Source: Choristoneura fumiferana (lineage: Eukaryota; Arthropoda; Insecta; Lepidoptera; Tortricidae). From it: DNA of 64,000 bases. The stretch's first letter is position 1; the number at the start of each line of letters is the position of its first letter. This document shows, piece by piece, positions 43,501 to 52,400 of the stretch. Location of the stretch: the NCBI RefSeq assembly GCF_025370935.1, contig NC_133472.1:5429541-5493540 (forward strand). Direction: 5' to 3'. A model generated the notes under the pieces. The model saw only the letters and a program-made list of their open reading frames with translations. It did no database searches and was not told where the DNA came from. Position numbers and translations under genes: made by a program.

Positions 43501-44626
43501 CCCACAAGGTCTAACGGTTCCCAAAGGTCATGTTTTAAAATTACAGAAATCTTTGTATGGTTTAAAAAAGAGCCCAAAATATTGGTATGAAAAATTTACA
43601 GAAGTTATTACTGAATATGGTTTTACACGTTCTCAAAATGACTATTGTCTATATAATAAAGGCGATTTGTATCTGATTTTATATGTTGATGATTTACTGA
43701 TTGTTGGACCTAGTAGGACTGAAATAGAAATTGCCAAGAATTTCTTAAAAACAAAATTTAACATGAAAGATTTAGGTGACAATAATTTAATGTATCTCGG
43801 TATCAGTATTCAGAAGAAACAAGATGGCATCTATCTCAATCAATCTAAATATTTACAGAAGGTAATTGAATCATACAACATGGACAATTGTAGAGGGACT
43901 AATTCCCCTATGGACCTTAACTTTAAACTGGACTTTGACTTGAGTGAAGTAGACATGACTTTAGAACATCAGTGTAGATCACTTATTGGATCCTTAATGT
44001 ATGCTATGGTGAGCACAAGACCGGACTTAGCAACAGCTGTGTCATACCTGAGTAGATTTCAATCACAACCAACTTTGAAGTTATGGCAAGCATTAAAACG
44101 TGTACTTAGATATGTCAAGCAAACAATTGATTTTAGTTTAAAATATTCGAAATGTAATGATCATGGCTTAGTAGGTTTTGCAGATGCAGATTTTGCAAGG
44201 GATAGTGATAGAAAATCGACTAGTGGATACTTATTTAAATTGTTTGGTAATACAGTGACATGGAAATCTAAGAAGCAAAGCACGGTTGCTTTGAGTACTA
44301 CCGAAGCTGAATTGATTGCATTATGTGAAGCATCTGTTGAAGCTTGTTGGCTGATGAAACTTTTGTCAGATTTTAATATTGAAATATGTAAAACTATTAT
44401 TTTTGAGGACAATCAAAGCACCATGAAAATTGTAAAAAATCCTGACCAAAAACGATTAAAACATATAGATGTCAAATTTAATTTCATAAAGCAAAAGGTA
44501 GAGGAAGGACTTATTATAGTTAAATATGTATCTACAACAGACCAAGTAGCTGATGTGCTAACAAAGCCTCTATCAGGTGAAAGATTTGTCAGACTATGTA
44601 ATATGCTTAATCTTGTAAAATGTTAG
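40523..44626 (+). CDS. Copia-type Gag-Pol polyprotein
   Basis: About 1367 residues from the ATG at 40523; a second ATG at 40538 (MAEANFQTIK) is equally plausible and resembles copia Gag starts. Domain order is that of copia. Gag ends in a CX2CX4HX4C zinc knuckle (about 41132-41173). The aspartic protease carries DSGSSDH (about 41522). Integrase has an HHCC zinc finger (HRRFAHLG ... CEPCLLGK, 41930-42060) and a D,D,E core (HTDVCGP, KSDNGGEY, GTAERMNR, 42119-42440). A charged Glu/Lys-rich linker spans 42800-43040. Reverse transcriptase carries YVDDLLIVG (about 43683) and RNase H FADADFA (about 44176). Integrase precedes RT, which separates copia from gypsy. No stop or frameshift was seen, so it is potentially active. 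Confidence 0.96.
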   Translation: MAIRNMAEANFQTIKIKQFAGEDFAIWKFRITSILRENDCEKAIESMAFASVPEHKKLEARAQSIIINGVADSHIDYIQDENTAYNMMSKLEKQFMKKGTRSKLFIRRQLNEIKYREGTPLAEHFVMLSKLFGQLRDAGSALSEEEKVNVLLLSMPQSFEIVVTAIESLPNLTVDIVKDRLLGEEEKRMKNTHTVEQHRTSFLCFSCGKEGHKSFECGARSQGYGRQEQTYQGPARGRNQSHSRGQGRVMQAPQRAGFNNQGFLPRGRGRGFSNRGRGFRGHWRGQQGQGQNYSGREFQSYAASSQKDHAFLAGSEYNSELDNQKCSEIVWCVDSGSSDHLTNNKNAFSEYIELSEPKVIAAAKNGVSLLAVGVGNIKARCYVGKRYVDCTIKNVYYVPELRKNLLSVSNIENHGYRVEFLNGKVRVYKYDLLTMIGNSEGSLYTIKMQILTDECNLSDNNDNHMKQLWHRRFAHLGLKNLTLLSQNKMVNGIDDLTKCKNNDHVCEPCLLGKMTRQPFNRQGRRATRPLELVHTDVCGPITPVTEDGHKYFLTFIDDYTHFVWVYLLSNKSEVFEKFKQYYYFATNHFNANILKLKSDNGGEYISREFQDFCYNKGIQMHYTVPYSPQLNGTAERMNRTLIEKTKTILLDSKLGKEFWGHAVLFSAYVTNRSPTEGKHQTPSELWEGRKPDVSNMRVFGCTAYNHVPKELRQKLDNSGKKMIFIGYFTSGYKLYDMETRKVISARNVIFDETKPESDNSTRYILDRTEKETDDRSEKEQESEEEDNDENVSIDSTERKPEKRNTGNENRKEGETQETKVVTEKTEDLERGREKRKIRKPVWQKDYEINLDESDTALYALLSNYQDVPTNFDDIKGRKDEKEWNKAIYEELKVLKENETWKFMPVPENEKLLDSRWVFTKKNIGEQEIPKARLVVKGYQQKDKLENIYSPVLKLQTLRVLLSVAAQMDYEIHQMDVKGAFLYGRIDEAVYLKPPQGLTVPKGHVLKLQKSLYGLKKSPKYWYEKFTEVITEYGFTRSQNDYCLYNKGDLYLILYVDDLLIVGPSRTEIEIAKNFLKTKFNMKDLGDNNLMYLGISIQKKQDGIYLNQSKYLQKVIESYNMDNCRGTNSPMDLNFKLDFDLSEVDMTLEHQCRSLIGSLMYAMVSTRPDLATAVSYLSRFQSQPTLKLWQALKRVLRYVKQTIDFSLKYSKCNDHGLVGFADADFARDSDRKSTSGYLFKLFGNTVTWKSKKQSTVALSTTEAELIALCEASVEACWLMKLLSDFNIEICKTIIFEDNQSTMKIVKNPDQKRLKHIDVKFNFIKQKVEEGLIIVKYVSTTDQVADVLTKPLSGERFVRLCNMLNLVKC

Positions 44627-44663
44627 TGTATGTAGGTATAGATGTGTGAACATTGAGGGAGAG

Positions 44664-44850
44664 TGTTGAGGATCAATGTCCACCCATCCAAATCATATGT
44701 TTTTTAGTTTTAATCTGTGACAACTCTCCTTGTCTACTATATAGAGAAAAAAATGTCAGCGAATGTGCGTCGTCATAGTTAAGTTATTTTGTGAAGAAAA
44801 GTTGGAATAAAAGACAATTATAAGAAATAAAGTTTTATTTAATATCAACA
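44664..44850 (+). repeat. Copia 3' LTR
   Basis: 187 bp, identical to the 5' LTR, preceded directly by the GAGGGAGAG polypurine tract and followed by the ATTAC target duplication. Confidence 0.96.
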
Positions 44851-44886
44851 ATTACTTTAACACAATTAAGTAAGCAACTTATGCTC

Positions 44887-45400
44887 ATATCGAAAATAAA
44901 AACTGAAATATGCATGCACAGAAAAACCAGAAAAATAAGACCAGCGCTGGGAGACAAACCCAGGTCCTCGGCATTCCACCGCTAGACAGTGGTACAGACA
45001 CGAATATCTCCTATGCACCTCTATATCTCAGCTTGTTTGTTTCCTATTTAGTCACTTAATCAGCGACACTAGCGACATCTATGCTGTAGCCCTCATCGAG
45101 AAACTTTTTCGGCACTCCATTGGAACTAACCGCTCACCCGGACAAGAGATATCGTTACTAAGCAATCAAATTAAGATTGGTTTTTTGGAATCTTTTTGTA
45201 TTATTTATTCCAACTCCAAATTTAATTACTTTTACGGTCATCCCGTAAAATACATATCGAAAATACAAACTGAAATATGGATGCACAGAAAAACCTGAAA
45301 AATAAGACCAGCCCTGGGAATCGAACCCAGGTCCTCGGCATTCCGTGTGAAACGTTAGATGCAGTGATTCTGTGATCCGTCTACGCCAGTTGTCTAAGTA
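44887..45400 (-). repeat. Two copies of a B-box-bearing SINE-like repeat
   Basis: Segments starting at 44887 and 45251 share CATATCGAAAATA-AAAACTGAAATATG and GCACAGAAAAACC...AAATAAGACCAG. The minus-strand phrase CCGAGGACCTGGGTTCGATT is a good B box in the second copy and a mutated one in the first. Only the heads agree; downstream text differs, so they are truncated or chimeric. They lie directly 3' of the copia element. Confidence 0.55.
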
Positions 45401-45479
45401 ATTTATGCATCTGACTTGCATTACGCAAGACAACCAATCCCTGCTTTGTTTCTGAACTTTAACCAATCAACAAGCACGT

Positions 45480-46120
45480 CTATTTGCAACCTTGTAATTG
45501 ATTCGTATTTTAATCATAAGTCGTTTTGGTTTTAGGCATGGCCACTTTTTGTGTGGAATTTGTTCCGAGTTACGTTTCCTGACTTATTATCTAGGTCCTA
45601 TTCATAGCTGTTTATCTATATCTATACTGTTTATTACACCAACATACTAAAATGACGTTTCATGTATTACCCAAGTACCTACCAGTTTTTTTCCTCTTTT
45701 TAGCTTTTTTAAGGCAGTCGGTAGATAGATAACTTACTATTTGAAACAAAACTGTCAGAAAAAGAGACTTCTTTCGCTGATTTGCTTGAATGCACTTACT
45801 AAGGTACATTTGAATAAAAAAACCTGTCATGTATTTATCTGATTGTGATAAAATATTATGACTGTTTTTTTCTCAAAATCCACACGGAATTATACTTAAC
45901 CGATAAAATTGTAACGAAACTAGTTTTTTACTCTTTTGTTTAATACCAAAATCTTAGAAAATTCTGAATTGGATTTACCCGAGTTTTTAAAGTGACTCAA
46001 TGGACTTCATGGGGTTAAATGTATCTAACCAAGGCTGTACCTACACAAAAACAGAGTTCAAAAGGGGTACAAGTTACACACAATATAGGCAAGTAATACG
46101 AAAATATACGGCCAACTAAA
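45480..46120. other. Unique-looking AT-rich spacer
   Basis: No open frame, repeat or splice-flanked segment that I can support between the SINE-like repeats and the 3' end of the synthetase gene. Confidence 0.5.
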
Positions 46121-46123
46121 AAG

Positions 46124-46129
46124 TTTATT
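46124..46129 (-). terminator. Candidate poly(A) signal of glycyl-tRNA synthetase
   Basis: Plus-strand TTTATT, i.e. AATAAA on the coding strand, about 160 bp beyond the stop codon. Confidence 0.5.
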
Positions 46130-46286
46130 TGTCAATCGCAAAACAAATAAGAAGTAGAACAGAGTTCCAATCTTTATGTTTTAATAACAATTGCATAATT
46201 ACGCTTAAGCTAACACTAACGCTGCATGCCGTCTGCTGCGTGTACCACACCTGGACAAACAACTGTTTGCGTCAAATGTCCAGAGA

Positions 46287-48488
46287 CTAAGCTGCTGAGC
46301 CCTTTACGTTTTCTTGTTGTTCAAACTTAGGATATTTTCCTTCCACGTCAGACCAAGAGACCTTGCTGTTGGTTAGGTCCCTAACTACACTTGGCACATC
46401 AGCTAGAGGAAGCCGCACTTGGCCCATGCTGTCTCTTTCCCTCAGTGTAACTGTGTGAGGCTCCTTGACGGTATCGAAGTCGACGGTAACCGCGTAAGGG
46501 ACGCCGAGCTCGTCAGTCCTCGCGTAACGACGCCCAATGGAGCCAGAAGAGTCGTCGACTTTATGGGAAACATCAGCTGATATTAGCTCTTGGGAAAGTT
46601 CACGTACGAAGGGCTGGAATTCGGTGTTGCCGCTGAGTGGCAGCACTGCACACTTCATTGGAGCTACTGTCGGTGGTAAAGCGAAGTATGTCCTCTGTTC
46701 ATCCCCATCTCGCATCTTGAAGTTGTGCTCCAAGAGGCAGTACAAGATCCTGCCTATTCCAAAAGAAGGCTCTATCACACTTGGTATGATCTCTTCAACA
46801 TGAACAGTCTTTTCTGTCTTCTTTACACTGACAAGATTCGCAGAGAGCTTGAATTCTCCATTTAATGTTATGAGATTATACTCCCCATCTGTGTCTAGGT
46901 TTTTTTGCAGTTGATTTAATGCAGCACTGTCCATTGCTGCTAGGGTGTCATTGATGATCTTGGCATCTTTCTTGAAGGCTTTGCCAATAGCTGCCTTGTT
47001 AGCAACTGCTTCAACAACTTCAATTTGCTTGGGAGCTGGCAGTTTTTTTTCTGCTGCTAGTCTGACACCAGTAGCTTTGGTATGCTGTGTTAAATCAAAG
47101 GCAGATCTATCAGCACAGCCAACACACTCAATCCAACCGTAACTAGAGAGGCACTCAGCATCCCAGCAGTCACATGCATAGTGAGCCATCTCATTACCCA
47201 TATGCTGTCGGAATCTCAACTTACTGGGCTCAATACCAACAGCCAAGAGATACAAATGGATTCTAGCCATAAAGTACCCCAGCGTTTCATTGTTCACCAT
47301 TCCTGTGGCTACAGCTTCTCCGATGGTTATCAACTCTGCAGAACGCCCTTGTTCTTGATTGTCAGCAGAGTACAACAACATTTTTGTGTTCTTCACAGAC
47401 TCAAATTTCGGATGATCCTTTGAGTCGCAGAAGTGTTCTATCTCACACATGGTAAATTCTCTGACTCTGAGTAGGCCTGAGCGAGGAGAGATTTCATTCC
47501 TGAATGAATTGCCAATTTGGGCAGCAGCAAATGGTAGGCGACCCTGGTTGAATTCTAAGAGACGTTTGAAGTTGACAAAGATGCCTTGGGCTGTCTCTGG
47601 CCTGAGGAAGCCTTTGATAAGGCCTGAAGGGCCAATTTGAGTGTTGAACATGAGGTTAAACTCAATGGGTGGGGTCAGTTCATTACCACTGATCGGAGAT
47701 TTCATATCAAACCTCTTCATAAGTACAAACATCTCATCAGCTGTCATACCATCAAGTTTGACAAGGATATCCTCAATCTCAGTCTTCAGCTCAGCTTTAG
47801 TGTTTTTTTCACTCTTGATCTTTTGCAAATGAGCCTTAATTAAATGGTCCAAGCGGAAGCATTCACCGGACTTCACATCTTTAGTCATCAAGTCAGCAAA
47901 CCTCTCCACATGTCCAGAAGCCTTTAGCACAGGCTCAGGGGTGAGGATTGAGCAGTCCACTTCCAACATCTGTTCTTGAAGGATGAAATATTTTCTCCAT
48001 AGCTGGATCATGTTGCTCTTCAAGGCGCAGCCCATAGGTCCGAAGTCGAACTGGCCAGTAATACCACCGTAAATAGCAAAGGACTGGTCATAGAAGAACC
48101 TTCTTTTGATGAGGTCCTCCATCTTGGCACGGTCGAAGGATTCCTCGGAAGGCGCTAGAGCCAGCTCTTTGTCTTCCAAAACTTTCTTCCTAGCCTTCAA
48201 CTCCGCTACGGCCTTCTTCACGTCGATTTCCGGGGCCTTTTCTTCTTTTAGTTTTCGAACTAAATCACCCTGTTCCTTGACGCTCGCTCTCAGTGGCGCC
48301 AGGATTGCTTCAATCTTAGGGTCAGCCATAATTATTTCACGTAAAGGATTAGGTATTTTGATTTTCCGATGAACCTTATTGCTGCCCCAATGTTGCAGCT
48401 GGTGTGACAGCCGGTACTGGCTGCAGACGACTGGGAGCTGTTTACTAAGAACACTACACTTATGAAATAGGGAGAGAAGGTTTCTCAT
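46287..48488 (-). CDS. GlyRS: Glycyl-tRNA synthetase (class II), probable dual cytosolic/mitochondrial form
   Basis: Charges tRNA-Gly with glycine. One open frame of 733 codons. Residues 1-53 form a basic leader with almost no acidic residues (first Glu at 51), as expected of a mitochondrial presequence. A second in-frame ATG (Met54, 48327-48329, MADPKIEAIL) starts the cytosolic form. A WHEP helix-turn-helix spans about 57-110 and the class II catalytic core about 115-600, with motif 2 at FRNEISPRSG (329-338) and motif 3 at EPSFGIGR (573-580). The anticodon-binding domain is about 605-705. The ATG at 48488 has a weak AT-rich context, whereas Met54 is followed by G, which fits leaky scanning. 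A minus-strand AATAAA lies at 46124-46129. No intron, frameshift or A-tail is visible. It is divergently paired with exd. Confidence 0.96.
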   Translation of the reverse strand: MRNLLSLFHKCSVLSKQLPVVCSQYRLSHQLQHWGSNKVHRKIKIPNPLREIIMADPKIEAILAPLRASVKEQGDLVRKLKEEKAPEIDVKKAVAELKARKKVLEDKELALAPSEESFDRAKMEDLIKRRFFYDQSFAIYGGITGQFDFGPMGCALKSNMIQLWRKYFILQEQMLEVDCSILTPEPVLKASGHVERFADLMTKDVKSGECFRLDHLIKAHLQKIKSEKNTKAELKTEIEDILVKLDGMTADEMFVLMKRFDMKSPISGNELTPPIEFNLMFNTQIGPSGLIKGFLRPETAQGIFVNFKRLLEFNQGRLPFAAAQIGNSFRNEISPRSGLLRVREFTMCEIEHFCDSKDHPKFESVKNTKMLLYSADNQEQGRSAELITIGEAVATGMVNNETLGYFMARIHLYLLAVGIEPSKLRFRQHMGNEMAHYACDCWDAECLSSYGWIECVGCADRSAFDLTQHTKATGVRLAAEKKLPAPKQIEVVEAVANKAAIGKAFKKDAKIINDTLAAMDSAALNQLQKNLDTDGEYNLITLNGEFKLSANLVSVKKTEKTVHVEEIIPSVIEPSFGIGRILYCLLEHNFKMRDGDEQRTYFALPPTVAPMKCAVLPLSGNTEFQPFVRELSQELISADVSHKVDDSSGSIGRRYARTDELGVPYAVTVDFDTVKEPHTVTLRERDSMGQVRLPLADVPSVVRDLTNSKVSWSDVEGKYPKFEQQENVKGSAA

Positions 48489-49216
48489 TTATATTGAATG
48501 CCTGCGTTTACATATTATTCACATATGTTCGCCGATACCTAATTACATTAGGTTTTTGTCGCGTGGTAGCTGACGGTGAAAGAATAGCGAGTGACGTGAC
48601 GAAATCTATAATCTAAGCCACGTTCACATCAAGATTTTTGCTTGATCTGTCGAAATTGTGGTGTGTTCACATTCTTTAATTTATTGTAGATTTTCACCAC
48701 AAAATATATTTCATGCAGACAGCGTAGACGCACTTAAAAAGTTGAGTATAGAAAACGTAGTTATCATTTATGTCGGTAATGTTTAGTTGGTAATAAAATG
48801 AACAGTAAAATAAAACATTGATTTTTCTTTGCAAGTAGCCAAACAAACCTTGCGACGCGGCGAGAAGCCATGCTAGCCATGAAATCAATTTTATATGTCC
48901 ATATGTCCCCAGCATGGCAACATTTATTTAACCGTCTCTCTCACACTCTAAATCACAGCTTTAACAGTTGTGAGATAAAGCGTGATAGGAATAGTTTTAA
49001 TTATTTGTTTTCTTTTCGGATACATATCTCAGATTTGACAGCACAAAGAAGTCGGCCATTTTATTGCTTGAGAAGAAGGCTTTTCACCCGTTGGGGGACT
49101 TGTTGTATATTTTATCTAAATTATTTTTATTAAGCAATCATTTCAACCGCGTACAAAGACGTATACGTATTTAGTGTGTAAGAATAAAGAATATTTATGT
49201 ATTGAGAGTTTGAGAG
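48489..49216. promoter_or_regulatory. Shared intergenic region between GlyRS and exd (candidate bidirectional promoter)
   Basis: The start codons of the synthetase (minus) and exd (plus) are separated by 728 bp, so both promoters and 5' UTRs should lie here. I see no clear TATA box at a suitable distance from either start. A GGCCATTTT word occurs near 49051. Bidirectional activity is inferred from layout only. Confidence 0.55.
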
Positions 49217-49475
49217 ATGGATGATCCGAACAGAATGATGGCGCATAGCGGTGGGTTGATGGGTCCGCAAGGGTACGGGCTGGCGGGCGGTGAAGGCGCG
49301 CCGGCCTCTGGTGACGGCGAGGCGCGCAAGCAGGACATCGGGGAGATCCTGCAGCAGATCATGAACATAACCGACCAGAGCCTGGACGAGGCGCAGGCTC
49401 GTAAGCACACGCTCAACTGCCACAGGATGAAGCCCGCCCTCTTCTCGGTTCTCTGCGAGATAAAAGAGAAAACAG
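49217..49475 (+). CDS. exd: exd coding exon 1 (start of PBC domain)
   Basis: Starts at an ATG in the context GAGAGATGG and encodes MDDPNRMMAHSGG through IKEKT (86 codons plus one base). It contains the PBC-A core (KQDIGEILQQIMNITDQSLD). The donor is AACAG|GTAACG. The single trailing G joins TA of exon 2 to give Val. Confidence 0.95.
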
Positions 49476-52400
49476 GTAACGCGTACTATATTACTACTAC
49501 TACTATATTATGCTATCTCAATCTATACAAAATCTTGTGGCAAAACGCCTTTATAAAGTGGCTCATAAAAACGCATTTTTATACCTGCAATTTACACTGC
49601 TGTCCTTTTACCTTCCATATTTCTGCATACTCGACTCAATGATATCCTTTTAGCAATAAATCTTAATAAGACACTAGAAATTCAATAGAATCTGTTGTTC
49701 AGTATTGTCGCTCCGCAACACGCAAGAGGAAGAGCCCCCAGACCCACAGCTGATGCGTCTGGACAACATGCTGATCGCAGAGGGTGTTGCAGGCCCTGAA
49801 AAGGGAGGAGGCGCTGGGGCAGCCGCATCTGCCTCAGCTGCTGCTGGCGAGTGGGGTATTTATTATTTATTTTTAATTTCAAATCTCTGCTGGCTGTACT
49901 GTTTTATGATAATTATGATCGGTTGGCTTTATAAGTCATTTTCTCAGATTGAAAAACTGTGTATACATTTTAAACTTAACTACTGCTTGATCAATAGACT
50001 AACTCTTGGTAGAGCTTGTCCCTTTTTGATCGAGTTACCTAAAAAGCGAGATGCCAATAAAGGTGTTTATGCCTAAACATAAAATTTGCCTAAAAAGCTG
50101 TTTGCCCTAAACGCGAGATGCAGGTGAAGCAGTATGCCTGAAGTGTGAAGTTGACTAAGAAGCAGAGAGCTGTGATACTGCAGTACCGCATAAGTAGCAT
50201 TTTCCATAAGGTATTATTTTCACTGTCGGAACAGTACAATGTTAGTACTGTTAGTACAGTGAAAATTATACCTTATGGAAAAACCTTGTTATGCAGTATT
50301 GCAGTATCATTGATGTATTGTAAGATTTGCAGTCTAACTACTTGTAATGAACTGATTTAGTTGAGTGAGGGACGCATTATTTTAAATTTGACAAGCTCTA
50401 TCATTACTGTTGTAAGTTTTATTTTTTTAACCTTTTGTGTGTATAGGCACAGATCAGTGCATTTTTGAGCTCTTAATTTAGTTTTTTTAAATTGGTATGT
50501 GTGCTGATTATTTTACTCCTTTCATACAAATGGCTAAGCCATAACCAAGTTTCTGAGTTTTTTTTTATATATTTTTTTCGAGGCTTAAGTGCACCTGTTT
50601 GACTATGCCAGCCTCATTGAAAGACTCAATAGCCACATTCGTCAAACACTTCTATTGCGATGTCCAGATTATCTGGCTGCAAAGGAGTGCTTGATGAACC
50701 TGTAAATTCGTACTGCATCTTCTGATACTGGACAACTCAAAATAATATTACACTTTTGAACAGGTCCAAATCACTCAAATACCTCTCACGGCTATCCTTA
50801 GTTTCTGAGTTTCTATAGCAGTAGTGAACAACCAGTCTTATTATTAGGGTCATACATAATCTATGTGAAACTTGACTACTTTAGCGAAAACAAATACTGC
50901 AATGTAAGCATTCATTCACAACCACACAGTTTGTCATTATGAAATAATAGATACCTAAAATTATTTTTGTGCATTGTAAAACAAAAATTACTTGAACGCA
51001 TGTTTTACCTAGTTTATTTTTGCCACAATTTTATACAATTAGCTATTCAAGGTTGGTAAATGTTTAGTGGCAGTTGATGGATTTTGATATTCACGGACAG
51101 TGGTGATCATTTCCGATTAGATCACCCACATGCTTGTTTGCCTTTGTCTCATAATATAACAACTTGCCCAACTTTCTAAATAAGCATTAAAATATATTAA
51201 AAAACCGGCCAAGAGCGTGTCGGACACGGCCAAAATAGAGTTCCGTTACGAAAAAATTCAGTAATATTTTTCTAAGGATTTCGTATTTTATACGGAATCT
51301 TCCAAGTTTAGGTATATTTTATACCTTGGGCTGCTATTTCAAAGTAAAACTAATAATTCTCAAGCAAACTTAGCCGTTATACTTAGTTTGTTATAGTTCA
51401 TTTTGTCAGCATAGTTTACATGTATATCCCTGAAAAATTACAGCTTTCTAGCATTGATAGTCTCTGAGCAAAGCTGCGGATGGACGGACAGACAGACAGA
51501 CAGACATGGCGAAACTATAAGGGTTCCGTTTTTGCCATTTTGGCTCCGGAACTCTAAAACGACTTATTTAGTGTCTAATATATTTTAAAGACAGTTGATA
51601 ATACTGTACCTACTTACTTATTATCATGGATGAATATAACTTATACTTAGACTTAGTAAGATAAAAAGTAGGTATGCCAGTTGAACACAAACTCTTCCAC
51701 ATGAATTATTAACGCATTCACTGCCACCTGACTTCCAGAGGTGCCACCGACGCACATGTGCGTTCAAAATGTATGAATAATTATAACAGCGGCACTGGGC
51801 GAAGTTCCGAAAACGCGTATGTGCGTCGGTGGCAGTGAATGCATTAACAGAAGAGTATACAAGGTATACATCACAGAATGAAGCCAGACCTTAATATCTT
51901 TGTAAAAAATTATCTCACACTTGAGAACAGATGTCCTAGGAGGTTTCGGGTTCCATCAGGCGCGGCTCATGCTCACTGCGCGATTAAGTTTTCAGCTGCT
52001 GGTAGATGCCCGGCGCCACTCCGGAATGACCTATTCAGCGGTTGACTCGCACTGCCTCGGATGGCCCGCCCTTTTCAGAAAAAAGTGTACCTTTTCTTTC
52101 AAAATGTATTTAATCTTTCCATATAAAATTTTACGAGTCAGTTTTGTCACGCCCATACTGAGTGTATGAAAATAACGTTACAAAACTGCTTTTTTTTTGG
52201 CTATATATTTTTAAACTATCGCAATCGATTGTGCTCTTGATTCTGAGTAGGAAAATCATATTCTTTTTCAAATTGAAAAAAAAAGTAAGGGTACATTTTT
52301 TTTAAAACGCCCGTGCGCTAGTTTTAGTTTACTGACGTATTTGCCTCGTTATTTTATTACGTATTATCCTGCTGAAGCATTGTACCAATAAAGCAACAAG

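Larger units (their letters stand above)
40239..44850 (+). mobile_element. Complete Ty1/copia LTR retrotransposon
   Basis: 4612 bp, flanked by the 5-bp duplication ATTAC (40234-40238 and 44851-44855). The two 187-bp LTRs (40239-40425, 44664-44850) are identical base for base and run TGTTGAGG...ATCAACA. A primer-binding site follows the 5' LTR, and a GA-rich polypurine tract (44655-44663) precedes the 3' LTR. A single gag-pol frame is open throughout. Identical LTRs and an intact ORF indicate a very recent insertion. It landed in AT-rich, repeat-derived DNA. Confidence 0.97.

Noticed and set aside
49130..49423. Minus-strand frames opposite exd exon 1
   Set aside because: Shadows of the GC-rich exd exon; the plus frame is the recognised gene.
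51921..52169. 82-codon frame beginning MRTDVLGGFGFHQ
   Set aside because: No family resemblance and no splice or start evidence; it lies in a MITE-rich exd intron.
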